Source: Mannheimia granulomatis
GTDB lineage: Bacteria > Pseudomonadota > Gammaproteobacteria > Enterobacterales > Pasteurellaceae
Direction: 5' to 3'
DNA: 64,000 nucleotides
NCBI RefSeq assembly: GCF_011455695.1
Contig: NZ_CP015030.1
Span: 1,849,716-1,913,715, forward strand
Below are positions 57,039 to 64,000 of this stretch, in pieces. Both the position numbers and the translations under genes were made by a program. The notes beneath the pieces were generated by a model. The model made no database searches. It was not told the origin of the DNA and saw nothing but the letters and a program-made list of their open reading frames with translations. Numbering within the stretch: the first letter of the stretch is position 1; each line of letters opens with the position of its first letter.

Positions 57039-58565
57039 ATGAATTTCGATTTAAATCAATTACTACAAGGCCCTGTACGTGATTTAGTCCTTAACCAAGT
57101 TACTAAACAACTTGGTGTAACAAATGAAGATGGTAGCAGCCTATTAAATAAAGGTTTAGCCATGATATTAGGTGGTATGACACAAAAAGCAAGCAGTACC
57201 GAAGGAATCGGTGGCTTATTTGACTTAATCAAAAACACCAATATTCACACTAATCCGTTAGATATGCTAACAGGTGAAGCAGATATCAACGCAGGCAACT
57301 TATTAGAGCTAGGGAAAAGTATTTTACCGAACCTATTTGGTGAGCGTACCGATACTGTTGCTAATCATCTTGCAAATAGCACGAATACTTCTCCGATGGC
57401 AGCAAAAGGCATCTTAGGTATGTTATTGCCATTAGTATTTTCTTTCTTTAAAGGAAAAATCGCAAATGGTCTAGGTTTAAGTGGTTTCGCAAACTTATTA
57501 AGTGAGCAAACCAGATCTCTTTCTCCGTACCTAGATAGCAGTGCATTAGGTGCTTTAGGTTTTGCAAATAAATCATTTGACAACGTATTAAGCCATGTTA
57601 CCAAATTCGGGACCACGGCAGCAGCAACTGGTGCAGCCGTTAAACATACGGTCTCCGGAAGTACAGAACAAGCCGCAAAATCCTCTACCAATTTAAGCAA
57701 ATGGTTAATCGGTGGTGGTGTACTTTTAGCAGCATTATTTGGAATTAAAAGCTGCACAGAAAAAGCCAATACAACTTCAACCGCCACACCGGCAGCTCAA
57801 ACTGCTACTACAACAGCGGGCGAATCAACAAAAGTGTCGGAAGGTTTAGGTGATTTAGCGTGGTTAAAAACCGATAAAGATTTAACTGTATCGGGTACAG
57901 TGCAAAATGAAAGCATCAAAACAAATATCTTAGATGCATTCAAAGGATTAGCCGCGGGTTTACCTTTAGTGGATAAATTAGTAGTTGATGCTAAAGCTGA
58001 TCAATTTAGCTTTACTGATTTTGCCGGCTTAGCAAACTTATTTAAAGATTTCCCGGGTGTAAACGGTGCTTTTGCGGATAAAGTATTTAACTTAATCGGT
58101 GAAGTATCAAGCGTGGAGGCTAAAACAAGCTTAGTAGAAAAAGCAAAAGCATTATTAGGTAGCGTATTTGCCGTTAATGCAGATAAAGTTGCAGTAGCAG
58201 AACCGGAGGCAGAAGTGATTTCAGATATGTCTTTATCTAAATTAGATTTAGACATTAGCTTTGCAACAGGTTCATCAGAAATTAAACCGCGTTACTTCCG
58301 CCGATTAAATGCGTTAGCACAGTACATTATTGAAAACAAACGCACAGGTGAAGTTGCAGGCTATACTGATAATGTAGGTGATGCAGCAGCTAACCAAAAA
58401 TTATCGGAACAACGTGCAAATGCATTACGTGATTACTTAATCAAGCAAGGCGTTCCTGCAGAAGCATTAATCGCTGTAGGTTACGGCCAAGAAAATCCTA
58501 TTGCAGATAATAGCACTGAGGAAGGCCGTACTAAAAACCGCCGTATTGAATTTAACGTACGTTAA
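57039..58565 (+). CDS. DUF937-OmpA domain fusion protein
   Basis: The 508-residue protein joins an N-terminal DUF937/YidB-like region (residues 1-145, FDLNQLLQGPVRDLVLNQVT and later GILGMLLPLVFSFFKGK) to one membrane helix (about 223-239, WLIGGGVLLAALFGIKSC). A linker rich in Ala and Thr follows, then a BON-like stretch (DLTVSGTVQNESIKTNILDAF). The C-terminus is an OmpA-type peptidoglycan-binding domain (about 395-508, DISFATGSSEIKPRYFRRL and GRTKNRRIEFNVR). No signal peptide precedes the helix, so the N-terminal half is probably cytoplasmic and the OmpA part periplasmic. Upstream TATAAT at 56967-56972 is a possible -10. Function is unknown. Confidence 0.8.
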   Translation: MNFDLNQLLQGPVRDLVLNQVTKQLGVTNEDGSSLLNKGLAMILGGMTQKASSTEGIGGLFDLIKNTNIHTNPLDMLTGEADINAGNLLELGKSILPNLFGERTDTVANHLANSTNTSPMAAKGILGMLLPLVFSFFKGKIANGLGLSGFANLLSEQTRSLSPYLDSSALGALGFANKSFDNVLSHVTKFGTTAAATGAAVKHTVSGSTEQAAKSSTNLSKWLIGGGVLLAALFGIKSCTEKANTTSTATPAAQTATTTAGESTKVSEGLGDLAWLKTDKDLTVSGTVQNESIKTNILDAFKGLAAGLPLVDKLVVDAKADQFSFTDFAGLANLFKDFPGVNGAFADKVFNLIGEVSSVEAKTSLVEKAKALLGSVFAVNADKVAVAEPEAEVISDMSLSKLDLDISFATGSSEIKPRYFRRLNALAQYIIENKRTGEVAGYTDNVGDAAANQKLSEQRANALRDYLIKQGVPAEALIAVGYGQENPIADNSTEEGRTKNRRIEFNVR

Positions 58566-58592
58566 TTGTTAATTAGCAGTGCGATAAATAAC

Positions 58593-58630
58593 AAAGCGAG
58601 ATAAAATAATATTTATCTCGCTTTATTTTT
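58593..58630. terminator. Terminator between the DUF937-OmpA gene and ftsN
   Basis: AAAGCGAGATAAA (58593-58605) and TTTATCTCGCTTT (58612-58624) form a perfect 13-bp stem with a six-base loop and a T-rich tail. Confidence 0.85.
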
Positions 58631-58692
58631 CGGACAGCTTATCCGGCATCTAAAAATAAAGGAGGGTCAATTATATTAACCCTCCCCTTATC

Positions 58693-59565
58693 TTACATGG
58701 CGACAATCACACACTCTGCTACGCTTCGCGCGTTAGATTGTGCTCTTGATGTTGCAGCTCTGTCGCCCACAGGCCCCACAAAAACACGGTTCCAATCTGC
58801 ACTAGTTGCAATTCTCGCATGAAATCCTGCCATAGCAAGTCGTGCTTGCATATTTTCAGCTTGAGCCTTATTTTTAAAAGCACCGCATTGTAATCCAAAT
58901 TTACCCGCCTGATTTGCAGCCTTGTCCGCCGGAGTTGCTGCAGCGGCGACGATTTTAGCTGGTTGCTGCTTCGCTTTTTCTTCCGCTAACTTAGCTTGCT
59001 CTGCTTTCTTAGCTTCTTGCTGTTTTTTCAATTCAGCTTGCTTGCGTTTTTCTTCTGCTTGTTTTTGAGCCAGTAATTCTTGCTCCGCCTTTTTCGCAGC
59101 TAACTCCTCTTCAGTTAATGCTTCTGTAGTTGGCACTGTTTCCGTGCCGTTTGTCACATTGGTTGAAGCTGCTTCAGTCGTTTGAGCCTGCTGTGCTAAA
59201 CGAGCCTCTTCCTGCTGGCGTCTTTCTTCAATTTGTTGCTTTTGCTGAGACGTTAATTGAGCCAAACGCTCTTGTGAAGTTTGGCTATTATCCGTAATTA
59301 CTGTTCTGGTTTCTAAATCACGAATATAGGTCCAAGTTTCTTCCGGACGGCTCGGCAACTCGCTTTTCGATTGCTGAGTGTTCGGCTGAGTTGTCGTAGC
59401 CGGCAAAGTAGGCGTTGGTGCATTTGCTTTTAAAAACCATAAGCCGATGCCACATAATAAAATCAAGCCGATAATCAGCATTAAGATTTTTTTCACATTA
59501 CTCTCTTTTTTTGTTTTTTTGCTCTTTTTCTCATTTGAACGAGCAATATAATCACGTTGTGGCAC
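58693..59565 (-). CDS. ftsN: Cell division protein FtsN (SPOR domain)
   Basis: FtsN triggers septal peptidoglycan synthesis. The 290-residue protein starts MPQRDYIARSNEKKSKK, the FtsN-type cytoplasmic tail, then one membrane helix (about 26-46). A long Gln/Glu/Lys/Ala-rich periplasmic linker has coiled-coil runs (such as AQQAQTTEA and KKAEQAKLAEEKAK). The C-terminal SPOR domain (about 213-290, GKFGLQCGAFKNKAQAENMQ) carries the two conserved cysteines. The repetitive linker is low-complexity and may vary in length between strains. It is monocistronic. Confidence 0.9.
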   Translation of the reverse strand: MPQRDYIARSNEKKSKKTKKESNVKKILMLIIGLILLCGIGLWFLKANAPTPTLPATTTQPNTQQSKSELPSRPEETWTYIRDLETRTVITDNSQTSQERLAQLTSQQKQQIEERRQQEEARLAQQAQTTEAASTNVTNGTETVPTTEALTEEELAAKKAEQELLAQKQAEEKRKQAELKKQQEAKKAEQAKLAEEKAKQQPAKIVAAAATPADKAANQAGKFGLQCGAFKNKAQAENMQARLAMAGFHARIATSADWNRVFVGPVGDRAATSRAQSNARSVAECVIVAM

Positions 59566-59703
59566 AATAACCGCCTTCCATCAATTAAAAAATAAACTAA
59601 TTTGCAAATTTTACTGTAAAAATAACCGCTTGCCTATCTTCTCTATTACTTTAACCCTTAAAGTTTTGTAAAAATCAACCAAAAAGATCCAAATTATTCG
59701 CTT

Positions 59704-60447
59704 TTATATATGAGAAAGATAAACATCAAAACGATGATTTTTCGTTGTGTGTGAGAAATCCGGTTTTTGATCCGCCAAAAACGGAGCATAATCCGGACGT
59801 TTTACCACCACTCGTTTTTTTGCCAATGCTTTTGCCGGTAGGAAAAAATCATCGGAATCTAAATCCGCTCCGACTAAATACTGAAACACCCGCATCTCTT
59901 TTTTCACCAAAGCACTTTTTTGTTTATGAGGATACATCGGATCCAAATAAACAACATCTGCGGCTTGAATCTTCAGATCAAGCTGCGAGATGTTGCGAAC
60001 ATCCGCCAAAATCATACATTCTTGCATAAAACTGCCAATTTCCGCATCTTGGTAGGCTCGGTTTAAGCCATCTTCCAATAATGCTGCAACCACCGGATTT
60101 CGCTCCACCAATAATACTTTACAGCCCACAGCCGCCAGCACAAAAGCATCTCTTCCTAAACCTGCCGTGGCATCAATCACAGTTGGCAGATAATCTCCTT
60201 TAATACCAACAGCCTTGGCAACCGCTTCACCTCTCCCTCCACCAAATTTACGGCGGTGAGCCATTGTGCCATCAACAAAATTAACCGCTATCGCCCCTAA
60301 TTTCGGCTCATCTAACTTGCGTAATTCCAGACGTTCCTCAGTTAATACCAAGGCAAGAGTGCTGTCAGCTTGATGAACAAGTTGCCATTTATCACAAATT
60401 TGCTGGAATTTGTCTTGATTATCCGTTTCGTTAATTAATTGGATCAT
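59704..60447 (-). CDS. rsmJ: 16S rRNA (guanine-1516-N2)-methyltransferase RsmJ
   Basis: The 247-residue protein is a class I SAM methyltransferase of the RsmJ (YhiQ) family, which methylates G1516 of 16S rRNA. Diagnostic segments are [21 protein letters not shown], the SAM loop [34 protein letters not shown], and the catalytic LDPMYPHK. It ends FDVYLSHI. It overlaps the upstream VanY-type gene by four bases, so the two are coupled. Confidence 0.95.
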   Translation of the reverse strand: MIQLINETDNQDKFQQICDKWQLVHQADSTLALVLTEERLELRKLDEPKLGAIAVNFVDGTMAHRRKFGGGRGEAVAKAVGIKGDYLPTVIDATAGLGRDAFVLAAVGCKVLLVERNPVVAALLEDGLNRAYQDAEIGSFMQECMILADVRNISQLDLKIQAADVVYLDPMYPHKQKSALVKKEMRVFQYLVGADLDSDDFFLPAKALAKKRVVVKRPDYAPFLADQKPDFSHTTKNHRFDVYLSHI

Positions 60448-61106
60448 TTTAATAACTCATCAAAATTGGCAAGCAAACATTCTTTTCCTGCTACATCCTC
60501 ATCTTGCCACGCCACTTTAAGGATTTCATCGGTAAATAACCTTTCATATTCTGCGGAAATCGGGCGATAGCTAATATGCCACGGTTCAAAGCCCACACGT
60601 GTGTGTGTGCCGTCAAATGGGAAATAAAAGCCAAATCTTGCCGCATTAGCGTGTAACCACTTGGTCAATTCAGCAAAATAGCCGCCCTCTAAATATTCCC
60701 AAGGTTCAAGTAATAACGGAGTATTTTCCGGCAATAAATCCGGGTCAAAAATATCAATTTCTGTTCCCCAGTGATGACGGCTCGCCCCCGGCACCGCAGA
60801 CCATCGCAACATTGCTTTGCATTTTTCAATGTCTGATAACACCGCTATTTCAATTGCGCTGCCATTATCATCATGGACTTTACGTTCGCCATTAAATTTC
60901 GCGTTCCAAATCAGCTTTTGTCGTTCAAAATCCCGGAAAGTACTGGCAGGTTGAAGATTAAAACCAGCCTCTTTTGCTGCCTGTTGCAATGCCAAAAATG
61001 CTTCAACTACTTCAGGCTGAAGGCTATGTTTATCTGAAAGGGCATTAGGCAAAGGCACTAAATGCTCACGGGTTTTGCCCGTTAAGATATCTGCAATTTT
61101 TTCCAC
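60444..61106 (-). CDS. VanY/M15B-type D-alanyl-D-alanine carboxypeptidase family protein
   Basis: The 220-residue protein belongs to the M15 peptidase family. Zinc-ligand motifs are [15 protein letters not shown] (SxHxxGxxxD) and [10 protein letters not shown] (ExxWH), with the substrate-positioning STFRDFERQ upstream. No signal peptide is evident at the N-terminus ([16 protein letters not shown]), which is odd for a peptidoglycan enzyme and suggests non-classical export, a cytoplasmic substrate, or a missed start. It is co-transcribed with rsmJ (4-bp overlap). The substrate is unverified. Confidence 0.85.
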   Translation of the reverse strand: MEKIADILTGKTREHLVPLPNALSDKHSLQPEVVEAFLALQQAAKEAGFNLQPASTFRDFERQKLIWNAKFNGERKVHDDNGSAIEIAVLSDIEKCKAMLRWSAVPGASRHHWGTEIDIFDPDLLPENTPLLLEPWEYLEGGYFAELTKWLHANAARFGFYFPFDGTHTRVGFEPWHISYRPISAEYERLFTDEILKVAWQDEDVAGKECLLANFDELLK

Positions 61107-61256
61107 AAAAATGACCGCTTGTATCAGAAAAATGAATGGATTGAATTATAAACTAAATTTCTGCAATATGTTTTTTCTAGTGGAAATAAAAGCCTTTCTA
61201 TGTTAAAAAGTGAGCCGAATTTATCTTTTAATTTAAGCTATTTAAGGAACACAACA

Positions 61257-62081
61257 ATGTCTTTGCAAACAATTATTGAAGCCGCATTTGAACGTCGTGC
61301 GGATATCACACCTAAAACTGTTGACGCAGAAACTAAAACCGCTATTGAGCAAGTTATTGAAGGTTTAGATAACGGTTCTCTGCGTGTTGCCGAGAAAAAA
61401 GATGGTGAATGGGTCGTAAACCAGTGGGTGAAAAAAGCGGTATTGCTTTCATTCCGTATCGCAGACAACCAAATCATTGACGGTGCAGAAACCAAATTCT
61501 ACGACAAAGTGCCAACCAAATACGGCAACTACACTGAAGAGCAGTTCAAAGAGGATGGTATTCGTGCCGTACCGGGTGCCGTGGTGCGTAAAGGTTCACA
61601 CATCGAGAAAAACGTGGTGTTAATGCCATCATTCGTAAACATCGGTGCATACGTTGGCGAAGGTACGATGGTGGATACGTGGGTAACAGTCGGTTCATGC
61701 GCACAAATCGGTAAAAACGTACACTTATCAGGCGGCGTAGGCATTGGTGGCGTGTTAGAGCCACTGCAAGCAAACCCAACGATTATCGGCGATAACTGCT
61801 TTATCGGCGCTCGTTCTGAAATCGTAGAAGGCGTGATCGTTGAAGATAACTGCGTGATCTCAATGGGTGTGTTTATCGGTCAATCCACCAAAATCTACGA
61901 TCGTGAAACCGGCGAAGTTTACTACGGCCGTGTACCGGCAGGCTCGGTGGTGGTTTCAGGTTCTCTACCATCAAAAGACGGTTCACACAACCTTTACTGT
62001 GCGGTGATCGTGAAAAAAGTGGATGAAAAAACACTTAGCAAAGTGGGCTTAAACGACTTACTACGCTCTATCGAAGAGTAA
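61257..62081 (+). CDS. dapD: Tetrahydrodipicolinate N-succinyltransferase DapD
   Basis: DapD succinylates tetrahydrodipicolinate in lysine and diaminopimelate synthesis. The 274-residue product starts [20 protein letters not shown]. It contains a left-handed beta-helix of hexapeptide repeats ([20 protein letters not shown] and [19 protein letters not shown]) and the [19 protein letters not shown] tail. AAGGA lies eight bases before the ATG at 61257. A longer reading from 61200 is rejected because it lacks a ribosome site. It is divergent from the VanY-type gene. Confidence 0.97.
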   Translation: MSLQTIIEAAFERRADITPKTVDAETKTAIEQVIEGLDNGSLRVAEKKDGEWVVNQWVKKAVLLSFRIADNQIIDGAETKFYDKVPTKYGNYTEEQFKEDGIRAVPGAVVRKGSHIEKNVVLMPSFVNIGAYVGEGTMVDTWVTVGSCAQIGKNVHLSGGVGIGGVLEPLQANPTIIGDNCFIGARSEIVEGVIVEDNCVISMGVFIGQSTKIYDRETGEVYYGRVPAGSVVVSGSLPSKDGSHNLYCAVIVKKVDEKTLSKVGLNDLLRSIEE

Positions 62082-62089
62082 TAAATCCT

Positions 62090-62120
62090 CCCTCACTTTG
62101 CAAAAGTGAGGGATTTTTTT
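62090..62120 (+). terminator. Terminator of dapD
   Basis: CCCTCACTTT and AAAGTGAGGG form a perfect ten-base stem with a GCA loop and seven T. It ends 21 bp before the aroQ start codon. Confidence 0.9.
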
Positions 62121-62141
62121 ACCGCTTGTAAGGACATAAAA

Positions 62142-62579
62142 ATGAAAAAAATCCTCCTTCTTAACGGACCTAATTTAAATATGTTAGGTAAACGTGAACC
62201 TGAAATTTATGGTTCGCAAACCCTATCCGATATTGAAAACCATCTACAACAACTGGCGACCGCTCAAGGTGTTGAGCTGGCTTGTTTTCAAGCTAACGGT
62301 GAAGAACCGTTAATTAACCGTATTCACCAAGCATTTCAAAATACTGATTTTATTATTATCAACCCTGGAGCATTTACTCACACCAGCGTTGCGATTCGTG
62401 ATGCCTTGTTGTCGGTATCAATTCCATTTATCGAAGTGCATCTTTCCAACGTCCACGCTCGTGAACCTTTCCGCCATCACTCTTATTTAAGTGATGTTGC
62501 CAAAGGTGTTATCTGTGGCTTAGGGATTAAAGGCTATGAATATGCCTTGGATTTTGCTATTTCGCAATTAAAAAAATAA
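62142..62579 (+). CDS. aroQ: Type II 3-dehydroquinate dehydratase
   Basis: AroQ catalyses the third step of the shikimate pathway. The 145-residue protein has [19 protein letters not shown] (catalytic Tyr on the flexible loop), [18 protein letters not shown], and [21 protein letters not shown] (catalytic His). The ATG at 62142 has AAGGA eight bases upstream and an uptake sequence (ACCGCTTGT, 62121-62129) just before that. A reading from 62106 runs into the dapD terminator and is rejected. In Haemophilus aroQ is followed by accB; here a glycosyltransferase lies between. Confidence 0.96.
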   Translation: MKKILLLNGPNLNMLGKREPEIYGSQTLSDIENHLQQLATAQGVELACFQANGEEPLINRIHQAFQNTDFIIINPGAFTHTSVAIRDALLSVSIPFIEVHLSNVHAREPFRHHSYLSDVAKGVICGLGIKGYEYALDFAISQLKK

Positions 62580-62593
62580 AATAAGGTCACAAA

Positions 62594-63376
62594 ATGGCAG
62601 TTAAACACGAAAAATTTATCATACTCTGTAATGGTCTTTTCCGATTACTTGGAAATATCGTAAAAATCTCAAGCTACCCATTCCATGCTTTATTCCCTCA
62701 AAAGCGATTTACGATTCCTGAGTATAGCCCGGCAAAAATAAAATCAAGCAAACAAACTAAAATTACTAAAACGATTTGGCAAACTAACTATTCAAATAAA
62801 GTCACATTACCAATGTATGCTAATTATTTGTTTAATCGTCTGATGTCATTAAGTTATGATTATCGCTATATCAGTACTGAAGCACGCGAAGCTTATATTA
62901 AATCAAATGCGGATGAACGCACCTTTAACGCCTACAGCAAACTTACCGATGGCGCAGCACAGGCAGATTTCTGGCGAATTTTCACCTTATTGAAAGAAGG
63001 TGGAATTTATATTGATATTGATGGTCATCTTGTTTACCCGCTATCACAAATTATCAATGAACATGACAGCGAAGTATTAATTAAACGCCGTGATAGATAT
63101 ACCAACTTTTTCTTAGCAAGTGAAAAAAACAACTGGATTTTAAGAGATACGCTAGAGCTTATTATCAGTAATATAGAAAACCGTCGTATTGAAGGCGGCG
63201 TTTTTGAGATGACAGGCCCAGAAACCCTAAATAAAGCCATCGGCGATAAATCTGTTAATTATCGCAGAGATAAAGTGACCTGTGCCCAAGGAACATTCAC
63301 CAACGAATATTTCCAATATATCGATAAACCTGGTAGCAAGTGGAATCACAAGAAAAACGAAGAACTACTTAGATAA
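62594..63376 (+). CDS. Glycosyltransferase of GT32/OCH1-like type with DXD motif
   Basis: The 260-residue protein resembles the DXD sugar-binding glycosyltransferases. [18 protein letters not shown] opens the catalytic region, and [31 protein letters not shown] carries the DXD motif (IDID) that binds the nucleotide sugar through a metal. [11 protein letters not shown] follows. The N-terminus is basic with a weak hydrophobic stretch, so it may be membrane-associated. Such enzymes usually build lipooligosaccharide or capsule; acceptor and donor are unknown. AAGGTCAC precedes the ATG, and it follows aroQ by 14 bp. Its position between aroQ and accB suggests acquisition. Confidence 0.85.
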   Translation: MAVKHEKFIILCNGLFRLLGNIVKISSYPFHALFPQKRFTIPEYSPAKIKSSKQTKITKTIWQTNYSNKVTLPMYANYLFNRLMSLSYDYRYISTEAREAYIKSNADERTFNAYSKLTDGAAQADFWRIFTLLKEGGIYIDIDGHLVYPLSQIINEHDSEVLIKRRDRYTNFFLASEKNNWILRDTLELIISNIENRRIEGGVFEMTGPETLNKAIGDKSVNYRRDKVTCAQGTFTNEYFQYIDKPGSKWNHKKNEELLR

Positions 63377-63381
63377 CCTCT

Positions 63382-63430
63382 ACAAGCGGTTATTTTTCGC
63401 AAAAATTTTGCCATTTTTAACCGCTTGCTC
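63382..63430 (+). terminator. Inverted uptake sequences after the glycosyltransferase gene
   Basis: ACAAGCGGTTA (63382 on) and TAACCGCTTG (to 63427) are inverted, about 25 bases apart, and can pair over ten bases, followed by CTCTTTT. It is another uptake-sequence hairpin of the kind seen at 15513, 22371 and 37903. Confidence 0.65.
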
Positions 63431-63557
63431 TTTTCAAATTTATTATGCCATCCAACTGGTACGATGAATGCAAAAATCGTCCATTTTCGCTAAATTTCTC
63501 AGATTTTATTCGCAAAATTCGCGAAATTCAGGTATTCTACGCACAGAATTTTTAGCT

Positions 63558-63600
63558 CTGCATTTCATTATTTAAGATAAAATGCAGGGTTCTATTTTTA
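63558..63600 (+). terminator. Hairpin with T-rich tail upstream of accB
   Basis: CTGCATTT (63558-63565) pairs with AAATGCAG (63580-63587), then GGTTCTATTTTTATTTT. It lies 38 bp upstream of accB, so it may be a second terminator or part of accB leader control. Confidence 0.5.
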
Positions 63601-63625
63601 TTTTAATCACATACGGAATCTTATT

Positions 63626-64000
63626 ATGGATATTCGCAAAATCAAAAAACTTATTGAATTAGTTGAAGAGTCAGGCATTACCGAATTAGAGGTATCTGAA
63701 GAAGAAGGCACTGTACGCATTAGCCGTGCTGCGCCTGCAGCTGCACCTGCTGCAATTCAATATGCGGCGGCACCTGTGGTTGCCCCTGCACCTGTTGCTC
63801 AAGCTGCTGCACCTGCAGCAACTCCGGCTGCAGAACCGAAAGCTGAAATTAGCGGTCATGCTGTACGTTCTCCAATGGTAGGTACTTTCTATCGTAGCCC
63901 AAGCCCGGATGCCAAACCGTTTGTTGAAGTTGGACAAACAGTAAAAATCGGTGATGCATTATGTATCGTTGAAGCGATGAAAATGATGAACCGCATTGAA
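63626..64000 (+). CDS. accB: Biotin carboxyl carrier protein of acetyl-CoA carboxylase, 3' end beyond window
   Basis: The 125 codons visible encode the start of BCCP: an N-terminal helix ([20 protein letters not shown]), an Ala/Pro-rich linker (about residues 35-70), and the biotinyl domain. This domain has [22 protein letters not shown] (thumb region) and EAMKMMN, where Lys119 is biotinylated. About 30 residues are missing at the right edge. accC is expected to follow. It supplies carboxybiotin to AccA/AccD, and accA is at 20.2 kb. Confidence 0.95.
   Translation, partial: MDIRKIKKLIELVEESGITELEVSEEEGTVRISRAAPAAAPAAIQYAAAPVVAPAPVAQAAAPAATPAAEPKAEISGHAVRSPMVGTFYRSPSPDAKPFVEVGQTVKIGDALCIVEAMKMMNRIE

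Overview
The window is chromosomal DNA of a gamma-proteobacterium of the family Pasteurellaceae. It is AT-rich. Gene orders shared with Haemophilus and enterics recur (minor pseudopilins-recC-ptrA, fabA-lonH-matP-ompA, tRNA Thr-Tyr-Gly-Thr-tuf-coaA, plsC-ftsP). Two CRP-S (Sxy-dependent competence) sites are visible. DNA uptake signal sequences of the ACAAGCGGT type occur dozens of times, often followed by an AT-rich tail and TTTGCAAA. That dialect marks the Actinobacillus pleuropneumoniae/Mannheimia/Bibersteinia branch rather than the Haemophilus influenzae branch (AAGTGCGGT). The species cannot be fixed from the sequence alone. No prophage, transposase or CRISPR array was seen.

Layout. 1-7.2 kb (minus): partial pitrilysin-type protease ptrA, recC, and the four pseudopilin genes comQ, comP, comO and comN behind a CRP-S promoter. 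7.2-11.2 kb: fabA, the Lon-like protease lonH, matP (plus strand) and ompA. 11.6-17.3 kb: ydiJ, a previously unannotated 37-codon membrane-peptide gene with a heavily structured leader, menI and yidC. 17.4-25.4 kb: tpx, plsC, ftsP, accA, a lone tRNA-Thr, pdxY, tuf with its four-tRNA leader operon, and coaA. 25.5-30.7 kb: a tight plus-strand operon of cytochrome c maturation genes (ccmG, ccmH, ccmI), mog, glnB, lspA, ispH and sdhE, followed by maoP. 30.7-34.4 kb: trmA, two tandem tRNA-Ser genes, ybaN, xerC, a small lipoprotein and a small unknown gene. 34.5-37.9 kb: a cysteine-catabolism-type operon (YheO/DauR-like regulator, SdaC-type transporter, CyuA-type desulfidase). 37.9-43.2 kb (minus): the glycyl-tRNA synthetase genes glyQ and glyS, separated by a GST, a glutaredoxin-like protein and two AT-rich orphan genes. 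43.3-46.9 kb (minus): mglBAC galactose transporter with a CRP-controlled promoter. 47.3-50.9 kb: yfcZ and a DctPQM TRAP transporter. 51-55.6 kb: menD, menH, competence gene comM (CRP-S promoter) and a His-rich metal-binding protein. 55.7-61.1 kb: ubiF, a DUF937-OmpA fusion, ftsN, rsmJ and a VanY-type peptidase. 61.2-64 kb: dapD, aroQ, a GT32-type glycosyltransferase and the start of accB.

Most of the window is housekeeping, and several pathways are represented by more than one gene: menaquinone (menI, menD, menH), fatty acid and phospholipid synthesis (fabA, accA, accB, plsC), competence and DNA repair (comNOPQ, recC, comM), chromosome organisation (matP, maoP, xerC) and cell division (ftsN, ftsP).

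The strongest candidate for something undescribed is the small locus at 14.74-15.03 kb. It has a near-consensus -10 box, a leader of about 85 nt with two strong hairpins and a third interacting repeat, a Shine-Dalgarno sequence complementary to all 12 terminal bases of 16S rRNA, a 37-aa single-pass hydrophobic peptide, and its own intrinsic terminator. This is the architecture of a type I toxin mRNA. Second is an AT-rich two-gene cassette inserted in the glyQ-glyS operon.
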